Below are positions 41,501-47,500 of a DNA stretch of 47,500 nt, one piece after another. Origin of the DNA: Symbiodinium natans (lineage: Eukaryota > Sar > Dinophyceae > Suessiales > Symbiodiniaceae); NCBI GenBank assembly GCA_905221605.1, contig CAJNDS010002601.1:641544-689043 (forward strand), read 5' to 3'. The number at the start of each line of letters is the position of its first letter. Positions within the stretch are counted from its first letter, which is position 1. Both the position numbers and the translations under genes were made by a program. The notes beneath the pieces were generated by a model. The model was not told where the DNA came from. It made no database searches and saw nothing but the letters and a program-made list of their open reading frames with translations.

Positions 41501-44500
41501 CAAAGATTTGTTGATAAGATAAGCTTGGGCTAGTCTTCTTGGTAGCCCAGTAGCCATATTATGATGAGGGTACCCTGTTTGAGGTTGGTTACCTTGTACT
41601 TAAGTCACAAGGGATCCTAGAACTCAAAAAAAACAAAGTGCACCACTGGGCTACCTAGACTTCATAGGGTTTAGGGTTTAGGGTTTAGGGTTTGGGGTTT
41701 AGGGTTTAGGGTTTAGGGTTTAGGGTTTAGGGTAGGGTTTAGGGATCCATCCCAAAGGCTTACTCAGGAGGATTTGGGAGGCCGGGCTCTTGGGTCTTGA
41801 CGTCGAGCCGTGCAAAGCATCTTGGTCAAGGGCTCCTTGCTTTAGGCTGAAACCCTAAGCCCTGTAAACCCTAAACCGTAAACCCTAAACCCCAAACCCT
41901 AAACCCTAAACCCCAAACCCTAAACCCCAAACTGCCCCCACGCCTCCCATCCGTCAGCATGCAGCGCAGGCCTTTCCCGAGGTTCCCGGCCTCATCCTCG
42001 ACCTCACATCGCATTTCGGATGTGATGGTTTTTTTGGGTCTTTCGGGTTTAGGGTTTAGGGGCTTTAGGGTTTAGGGTTTAGGGACTTTAGGGGTTAACT
42101 AGGGTTTAGGGTTTAGGGTGACCGTTTTGCACTCGTTGGGTGCATGGGTGGCTGGTAAGGGATGGGTCGTTGAGGGTGGGTTTGTGCTCAACGCCCGCTC
42201 TACCAACGAAAGTTGCCTCGCCATGCCGTCGAAATATGACACCTCTCTTTGATACTCTAAGCCAATATGTGGGTTTTTAGGGACGTCTCAAGCATGGAAA
42301 GCCCCTGACCAGCAAAACAACAAAGGAACAAAAACCCAAAGCCCTACTGTAGGGGCCTTAATGCTTAGAATAGGGTTTGGGCGAACTATGATAGTAAAAT
42401 TGCAAAAAAAAAAAAGGGGGAAAATCGGTGAAAATCGATGGATACTATTGGGAATCCCCTGTATTAGAGCCCTAAGCCTAGAAGGACCCCTCGTGTAAGG
42501 GGTACCCACATCAGAGGGCGGAGGCTTGCACACAACATCCCCCTAAACCCTAGACCCTAAACCCTACAGCAAACCTTAAACCCGAAACCCTAAACCCTAA
42601 ACCCTAAACCCTAGCCCTAAACCCTAAACCCTAAACCCTAAACCCTAAACCCTAAACCCTAAACCCTAAACCCTAAACCCTAAACCCTAAACCCTAAACC
42701 CTAAACCCTAAACCCTAAACCCTAAACCCTAGCCCTAAACCCTAAACCCTAAAAAATGGCCTCCTCGGCATCCATGGAGTCAACCAGGTCTGCCGCTTCG
42801 AGCCCAACGTAACCGCACCTTGGGCTTGGGGCTCAGGGCTATTTAGGCCTCAAAGGGTTTAGGGTTTAGGGCTAGGGTTTAGGGCTAGGTTTTAGGGTTT
42901 AGGGTTCAGGGTTTGGGGTTTGGGGTTTGGGGTTTAGGGTTTAGGGTTTGGGGTTTCGGGTTTGGGGTTTGGGGTTTGGGGTTTGGGGTCTAGGGTTTAG
43001 GGTTTAGGGTCATTTTAGGCCTCATGGGGTGTTAGGTTTAGGGCCATGCTTCGCCTTACAGAGTTTGGGGGTTCAGGGCTATGTAGGCCTTACAGGGTTT
43101 AGGGCTATTTAGGCTTCATGTTAGGGTTTAGGGTTTAGGGTTTAGGGTTTAGGGTTTAGGGTTTAGGGTTTAGGGTTTAGGGTTTAGGGTTTAGGGTTTA
43201 GGGGTTGCAGACCTTGTGGGCTTTAGGGAGTCAATACTCTGGCCCAAGAGAAATAAACATGGCTAAGCCTGAATTTCAAGAAGGCTTCGGGTTCAGGGCT
43301 GAGGGCTTAGGGTTTACTAGGTCCGGGAGTAGCCTAGGACTAAAAAGGGTACCCTTTTTGGTTTTAAGGGGACTATAAGGGAACCCCAACCCTAAAAAAG
43401 GAAAAAGCCTACTCCCGGTCCTAGTTTAGGAAGCGCCCCAAAAGTTTCACCTACCGGGCTAAGATGGAAAGGCCTTAGAGACTTAAGGGTTAAGGGTTGA
43501 GGGTGTGTGTGTGTGTGTGTGTGTGTGCTTCGGATGCTGAGGGATTTGGGGGTCTCCTGATGCTTAGAGGTTTACGCTTCGTCTTGGGCTGCTAGGGTCG
43601 AATTGGGGCTTGTGGAATTCTTTCTAGGGGTTTAGGATTCAAGGTTTAGGGTTTAGGGTTTAGGGTTTAGGGTTTAGGGTTTAGGGTCTAGGGATCTAGG
43701 GGTCTTGTTCAACAGTGAAGGAAACCCAGGAAAAAAGCACGTGGTTTATGGGTTTAGGGTTTAGGGTTTAGGGTTTCCCACCCGAGTGGTTTCGGGATGC
43801 TCATGTTGTATATTGCCACGAAAGCCGGAGACTGCAGAACGCAAACATGAACACCCTAAACCATTAACCCAAACAGGCTCCTAAACCCTGAACCCTGAAC
43901 ACTGAACCCTAAACCCTGAACCCTGAACCCTGAACCCTAAACCCCAAACCTAAACCCTAAACCCTAAACTTCAACCAACACTCATCCCTTGCAGATCAAC
44001 ACCGGCACCCGCGCACCCAAGGTCTGCATGTCTACGCAGCTGTTATCACCGCAGTGCCGAGTGGCAATTGGGCGAACTTTGTCGTCTTTACATGGAGCCC
44101 TATTAGATCGCACTGCTGCGGATCAATGATTAGTTGATCCGTTCGGGCACCATGCCTGTCCATCGCCTCGGGCGGATACTGCAACTCGAAAGTCGCGGCT
44201 ATGTGAACAGGCCACGCAGAAAAGCGATCGCCCTTCCTGAAGATCGAAGCGGGGCGAAAAGGAGCATCATGCTGACACTTGTACGCTCTCTGCGGAGAGT
44301 GCGCGTAAACCCCCATAGCCGCTCCCCAGGAGCGCGACGTTTAAAGAGCCGGCATATATATAACTCCCACAATCATATGACGGAAAAACACTAAACCTTA
44401 AACCCTAAACCCTAATTAAGCTCTAAGCCTAAACCCTAAACCCTAAACCCTGAACCCTGCTTCTCCTGAGCCCCACGCGTCCACACCGCCGCTTTGGAGC

Positions 44501-46334
44501 CAAGGGATCGTGCCAGTGTCTCGCCATAGCTGCGAAGCCGGGCTTCCACCTAGGGTTTAGGGGTTGAGGGTTTGGGGTTTAGGGTGTAGGGTTTAGGGTT
44601 TGGGGTTTAGGGTGTAGGGTTTAGGGCTTAGGGTTTCGGGTGTAGGGTTTAGGGTGTAGGGTTTAGGTTTAGGGTTTAGGGTGAAAGTTGAGGGCCCTCG
44701 AGCCCAGCACCTTCAAGACCTTACAGCCTTGCAACTCTCCGGTTAGGGTTTGGGGTTTGGGGTTTGGGGTTTGGGGTTTGGGGTTTGGGGTTTGGGGTTT
44801 GGGGTTTGGGGTTTGGGGTTTGGGGTTTGGGGTTTGGGGTTTGGGGTTTGGGGTTTAGGGCTTAGGGTTTAGGGGCTGGGGTTTAGGGTTTCGGGTTTAG
44901 GGCTAGCGTCTAGATCTTCTGGAATGAGCAGTCAAATGACCAAGATTTCAAACTTTCATAGAGGCGCTGTGTAAGTTATGGGACCGGGACCCTTTTGGTT
45001 CCTCAACCTATTGCAGCATATAGTCACAGCAGGAATGTCCCAGCAAAACAAGGCCCATGACATGGAACCAACACGTAGGATTCCAGTTTAGGGTGTAGAC
45101 TGCGCACAAGCTTCTCTGGCAAACGAGGCACTGCACCGGAACCCAGGGGTTAGAGTGTAGGGTGTAGGGTTTAGGGCTCAGGGTTTTGGGTGCTAAAGCC
45201 GGGGGTTTAGGTTTCGGGTTTAGGTTTTAATTAGGGTTTAGGGTTTAGGGTTTAGGGTTTAGGGTTTAGGGTTTAGGGTTTAGGGTTTAGGGTTTAGGGT
45301 TTAGGAATTAGGGTTTAGGGTTTAAGGTTTAGGCGGTTTAGGGTTTAGGGTTTAGGGCACACTCGCATCGACAAACCACGTAGCGGCCAGTAAAGCCGTC
45401 GCCAAAGAGCAGAACTGCTGGCTCGTCCTTGTAACACACGAAGCCGGAGCCCCAGATGCCCAGAAAATCCTCTAGGGTTTAGGGTTTAGGGTTTGGGGTT
45501 TAGGGTTTAGGGTTTAGGGTTTGGGGTTCAGGGCTTAGGCAACTCGAAGCCGGGCCCAAAAAAACGCAATTTCAATTACAAACATGCCCCATAAACCCTA
45601 AACTGTAAACCCTACGAAACCCCGGGGGCCTAATCAAAGCCCTAAATCCTGAGAAGGCTGAACCCTCAAACCGCGGACCCTAAAACCCCAAACGCTAAGC
45701 CCGAGACTCCCTCCCCCCTACATCTAAGGGTCCATGTACCTTTGTAGAAACTACTTGGGCCTCAACGGGGGTTTCCCTATAGTAACTTTCGGGTACTATG
45801 TGATACTATGTGGATACGCAGAACCTGGGGGTGCATCTTTTGAACGAACGATGCGGAGTGCAAATAGCACCCCTAAGAGGTCAGCTGAAGAGCGCAAGGG
45901 TTTAGAGTTTAGGCCAGGGTTTTGGGGGTTTAAAGTCTTGCAGTTTAGGGCAGTAGGTTAGCAATAGGGGTTTAGAACCCTAAACCCTAAACCCTAAACC
46001 CTAAACCCTAAACCCTAAACCCTAAACCGGTTCAGGATTTGGTTTATGCTTGTGAGTCTTTCGCTTAGAGCCTTGCATGTCAACATTAGATCACGTCCAC
46101 CAGAGCTGAGGGCCAGAGAACAACGAGATTTCATGTCCTTGCCCACAAAAAACCTAAACCGTCCCTAAACCCTAAACCCTAAACCCTAAACCCTAAACCC
46201 TAAACCCAAAAACCCTAAACCCTAAACCCTAAACCCAAAAAACCCTGAACCCTGGCCTTGCTTCCGGTGCCGTAGCCGGTGCCGCTGCCAAGGCGCGCCG
46301 GGTAGCTGGCAGGTCGCTGGGCGCGCTTTGCCAT
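38461..46334 (-). CDS. SGNH-2: SGNH/GDSL-hydrolase-like gene, likely pseudoenzyme (multi-exon span)
   Basis: Ten tiny minus-strand exons (46257-46334, 45380-45469, 44479-44549, 42761-42818, 41944-42002, 40575-40641, 40267-40360, about 39715-39781, about 39450-39520, 38461-38541) join largely in phase into an SGNH-fold protein of about 220 residues. Seen in order: N-terminal basic Gly-rich stretch; block I as LLFGDGFTGRY; YGETLARSLG helix; block II-like VWTCGYVGLEAADLV; GKGLRCML; block III as FDLVLIMAGYHDL; LHTICHAAGVPTVALS; KRWEEANDRL; STFVDVAALLP; block V GGHFDLAAEEQLGSALAPLL then TAG. The family normally has Ser in GDS and Asn in GxND. Here they are Gly (GGC, 45395-45397) and His (CAT, 40608-40610), so hydrolysis by the usual mechanism is unlikely. 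The order and spacing of motifs match SGNH-1 downstream, so the two look like a tandem duplicate pair. Family call is strong; the exon just before block V may be missing from my model. Confidence 0.8.
38745..38876. mobile_element. Palindromic element, single copy here
   Basis: CTATACCCTAGGGGACAGGA pairs with TCCTACCTAGGATACCC, and TTAGGGGGACCCTTGG with CTAAGGGTCCCCCTTA. Confidence 0.55.
39065..39184 (-). mobile_element. MITE family A, copy 3 (120 bp)
   Basis: Differs from copy 2 at only one position that I can see. Lies in the SGNH-2 intron before the last exon. Confidence 0.85.
39277..39440 (-). repeat. Variant array CCCTAAATCCTAAA (14-mer)
   Basis: CCCTAAA alternates with TCCTAAA as a dimer repeated about eight times: higher-order amplification. 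Borders SGNH-2 exon 9. Confidence 0.9.
39450..39520 (-). CDS. SGNH-2 exon 9 (FVD strand)
   Basis: Frame reads GIGGREGASTFVDVAALLPG, matching the family's (T)FVD-x-x-x-LLP strand. Two other frames are also open here; homology decides. Flanked by CCCTAAA (left) and TTTAGGG-type (right) arrays. Both borders approximate. Confidence 0.6.
39715..39781 (-). CDS. SGNH-2 exon 8
   Basis: Acceptor GGGCAG|CT supplies the two bases needed after exon 7. Reads AEGHVLSRSAKHQKRWEEAN then DRLNH, the helix with R..(V/A)N..L before the FVD strand. The 3' border is uncertain by about 10 nt. Confidence 0.65.
40267..40360 (-). CDS. SGNH-2 exon 7
   Basis: VCVALQCLHTICHAAGVPTV then ALSIPPSASLR. Acceptor CCTAG|GTG, donor AGGG|GTGC, phase 1. 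The LH-x-x-CH-x-x-GVPTVAL segment is typical of the region after block III. Confidence 0.8.
40575..40641 (-). CDS. SGNH-2 exon 6, block III with His for Asn
   Basis: Phase-2 join with exon 5 gives RFDLVLIMAGYHDLANG. The equivalent motif in SGNH-1 is FDLACVMLGTND. Acceptor GTAG|G, donor GCC|GTGGCT. The Asn of the oxyanion hole is His here, and this exon is not interrupted where SGNH-1 has an intron inside GTND. Confidence 0.8.
40748..41230 (+). CDS. Unidentified 160-residue ORF nested in an SGNH-2 intron
   Basis: Longest plus-strand ORF with protein-like composition, in a 490-bp stretch without telomere-type repeats, inside the SGNH-2 intron 40642-41943 and antisense to it. Contains a Cys cluster near the C-terminus (CEKCSCRLGC) and segments such as IAIAWGRNPLTSPWA and VEDQLKLILRQYKNIYCDTP. 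It may continue upstream through unseen introns. No family recognised; a retroposed gene fragment is the simplest reading. Confidence 0.4.
   Translation: MELELLFPSSKRSDVRLCIARGMIDVPNHNVACLSWLKRAWQHDGGDIEKKHGDTLLMRSIAIAWGRNPLTSPWAQPRAAGIVIDRGMSVEDQLKLILRQYKNIYCDTPLMTIACPMGLGQKENMMLSLGVWCEKCSCRLGCNSDSAVVSTAKPLHPACR
41541..41655. mobile_element. MITE family C, copy 2
   Basis: Perfect 10-bp ends GGTAGCCCAG/CTGGGCTACC, 115 bp, in the SGNH-2 intron before exon 6. Confidence 0.65.
41944..42002 (-). CDS. SGNH-2 exon 5
   Basis: VEDEAGNLGKGLRCMLTDG, acceptor TGTGAG|G, donor GGGAG|GC in phase 2. This is the acidic/Gly segment that precedes block III in the family. Confidence 0.75.
42573..42752 (-). 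repeat. (CCCTAAA) array
   Basis: About 25 units with two CCCTAG variants, next to the donor of SGNH-2 exon 4. Confidence 0.95.
42761..42818 (-). CDS. SGNH-2 exon 4, block II
   Basis: Joins in phase after exon 3 to give VWTCGYVGLEAADLV, the block II Gly region, then DSMDAEE. Acceptor CCCAAG|G, donor GAG|GC, phase 0. Flanked by a long CCCTAAA array (left) and TTTAGGG variants (right). Confidence 0.75.
43322..43430. mobile_element. Palindromic element, single copy here
   Basis: CCGGGAGTAGCCTAGGACTA is inverted at the right as CCTACTCCCGGTCCTAG. In an SGNH-2 intron. Confidence 0.55.
43503..43527 (+). repeat. (GT)n microsatellite
   Basis: About 12 GT units in an SGNH-2 intron. Confidence 0.9.
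44032..44316 (-). CDS. Unidentified 94-residue ORF in an SGNH-2 intron
   Basis: GC-rich 350-bp island without arrays inside the SGNH-2 intron 42819-44478. Minus frame includes ATFELQYPPEAMDRHGARTD and LIGLHVKTTKFAQLPLGTAV, which looks protein-like. The plus frame 44134-44394 is Arg-rich and less convincing. No family recognised. Confidence 0.3.
   Translation of the reverse strand: MGVYAHSPQRAYKCQHDAPFRPASIFRKGDRFSAWPVHIAATFELQYPPEAMDRHGARTDQLIIDPQQCDLIGLHVKTTKFAQLPLGTAVITAA
44479..44549 (-). CDS. SGNH-2 exon 3
   Basis: VEARLRSYGETLARSLGSKA followed by AVW and two bases of Thr. Acceptor CCCTAG|GTG comes from the last array unit; donor GGAC|GCGTGG (GC type), phase 2. Corresponds to the F-x-PYA helix after block I. 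Confidence 0.75.
44746..44860 (+). repeat. Variant array TTTGGGG
   Basis: About 16 consecutive TTTGGGG heptamers, a homogeneous variant. Confidence 0.95.
45380..45469 (-). CDS. SGNH-2 exon 2, block I (GDGFT)
   Basis: Thirty codons, starting DFLGIWGSGFVCYKDEPAVL and ending LFGDGFTGRY. Acceptor is CCCTAGAG|G at the edge of a telomere-type array; donor TAC|GTGGTT. Matches the N-terminal strand and nucleophile elbow of SGNH hydrolases, except that Ser is replaced by Gly. Confidence 0.75.
46257..46334 (-). CDS. SGNH-2 exon 1 (start codon)
   Basis: ATG at 46334-46332 opens 26 codons (MAKRAQRPASYPARLGSGTG then a short Gly/Thr-rich tail) with nearly all G/C third positions, ending AAG|GC, phase 0. 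The upstream side carries a CCCTAAA-oriented (+) array, unlike internal exons, which fits a first exon. Assignment to SGNH-2 rests on phase and on no other gene lying between. Confidence 0.6.
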
Positions 46335-47500
46335 GGCGGGGCCCAAGGTGCAGGGCGATGACCCCCTACCAGGATAGGCTATTCTACCAGCCTAAACCCT
46401 AAACCCTAAACCCTAAACCCTAAACCCTAAACCCTTATAATTCTAAACCCTAAACCCTAAACCCTAAACCCTAAACCCTATGACCGCCCTGTTCTTCCCT
46501 TCTTTTGAGGGGGGGGAGGGGGGGTTAGGCTCCCTTGTGCCAGGAGGGGCGTTTATGCCCTATGACCGCTTAAACGGGCTCCTTTATCGGGTTGACTCTG
46601 GGGATTCTAAGGCCAGATGGCCAATCCTGGCAGACTCTATCTACCGTAACCCTGTGCCTTAAGTATGTATACCGAGCATGCTGTGCACTGTTGTAAACAA
46701 TCATGCTGTCAGGTCTAGCAAGCAGCGTTGCGCCGGAGATTCGCGCACAACAGCGCGTGTGGCCTGAGATGTTAGAGAGAAGGAGCCACGGCCACCATCA
46801 GCAAAACCACCATGAGAAACTGTGGATCTAGAGAGGTGCAGGACAATTACTCAAGCAGTTCCGCAGAGCTCCTCCTCCGAGGCCTCTTGCAGAGAAGGAT
46901 TATTATAAAAAAAGAACTTGTGGGTTCCTAAAGAGGCTTATACAGGATTTTGGGAGGGCATCATCACGAAATGTAAAAGATTTCTTATTCCTTCAACATC
47001 AACTCCCCACGTAGATTAGACCGAAAGTCCCCCCCTGAAGCCCTAAAACCTAAACCCCACCTAGCCCTAAACCCTAAACCCTAAACCCTAAAACCTAAAC
47101 CCTAAACCCTTAACCCTAAACCCTAAACTGAGTAAGACATAAGCGCCCCTTTAAAGTGAATCACAAACTTGTGCATGAATTCGCTTCATTAATGGGCCCT
47201 TTTTGTCGTGCCAGCCCCAGAGTGTGTTCGTATCGTTAACCCTAACCCCTAAACCCTAAACCCTAAACCCTAAACCCTAAACCCTAAACCCTAAACCCTA
47301 AACCCTAGGGATGACCTATAAGGGTTTATGGTTCATATACCTCAATAGGGATTATAGTAGTATGACCCCAAATTATCGGGTTCTTTTGGTCCCAAAGGTA
47401 AGGGCGCCCGTGAATGATATGGACACAGTGAACAAGAGAACTACATTAGCGCACAGACAAGGATCCCCCCCTGATCAAGAAATCTCAGACCAATCCACAA
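46335..47500. other. Intergenic region upstream of SGNH-2
   Basis: CCCTAAA arrays at 46393-46481, 47040-47135 and 47238-47307, with about 550 bp of unique AT/GC-balanced sequence (46490-47030) in which I see no gene or known element. Confidence 0.5.

Larger units (their letters stand above)
1..47500. repeat. Interspersed telomere-type arrays, (TTTAGGG)n and (CCCTAAA)n
   Basis: More than a hundred arrays of 2 to about 45 units cover roughly a third of the window, in both orientations, often alternating +, -, +, -. They separate unique islands of 50-300 bp. The larger ones are listed separately. They carry none of the organisation of a chromosome end and lie in introns and intergenic DNA. Confidence 0.95.

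Noticed and set aside
1-47500. Chromosome end (true telomere)
   Set aside because: Arrays are short, lie in both orientations, alternate with exons and continue across the whole window; no long terminal run is present.
1-47500. tRNA, rRNA, snRNA genes and CRISPR arrays
   Set aside because: I looked for T-arm motifs and known RNA starts and found none that fold; the repeats are telomere-type without CRISPR spacing.

Overview
This window is nuclear DNA of a dinoflagellate, most likely a member of or near the Symbiodiniaceae. The evidence is: (1) a 560-residue RCC1-like protein with a ubiquitin-like N-terminus and 41-residue repeats of a type I know from Symbiodinium-lineage proteins; (2) introns with GC, GA and GT donors and A-G|G acceptors; (3) every gene I can identify by homology lies on the minus strand, as in the unidirectional gene tracts of dinoflagellates; (4) the telomere unit TTTAGGG. 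This is not a chromosome end. More than a hundred short TTTAGGG arrays, in both orientations, alternate with unique islands across all 47.5 kb.

The main result is that the arrays are not random filler. Reading the islands between them gives very short exons (about 32-94 nt), mostly absent from long-ORF searches, that join in phase into recognisable proteins. Two SGNH (GDSL) hydrolase-like genes lie head to tail on the minus strand. SGNH-2 (46334 to 38461) has ten exons assigned here and has lost the catalytic Ser and Asn. SGNH-1 (34875 to about 25440) has eleven exons assigned and retains Ser, Gly, Asn and the Asp/His pair. An EF-hand gene runs from 7107 down to at least 2886 and probably below 800. 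In most cases the exon is flanked on the + strand by CCCTAAA arrays on its left and TTTAGGG arrays on its right. In transcript sense, introns therefore begin with (TTTAGGG)n and end with (CCCTAAA)n, a potential stem. Several acceptors are formed at the array edge (CCCTAG|G).

Layout: 0.3-7.1 kb EF-hand gene (-); 7.1-7.5 kb unassigned ORF (+); 7.6-13.3 kb arrays with isolated coding-like islands (-); 14.07-15.75 kb intronless RCC1-like gene (-); 16-20.4 kb arrays and further exon candidates (-); 21.54-23.66 kb a 2.1-kb inverted-repeat element with a 9-bp target duplication; 23.7-25.1 kb palindromic element and an exon candidate; 25.4-34.9 kb SGNH-1; 34.9-38.4 kb arrays, palindromes, one good exon candidate; 38.46-46.33 kb SGNH-2, with a 160-codon ORF on the opposite strand inside one intron; 46.4-47.5 kb arrays only. 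Several families of about 100-bp palindromic elements (MITE-like) lie inside introns and recur within the window.

Exon borders are my reading from phase and homology without transcripts. Borders within AGG repeats can shift by one or two bases.
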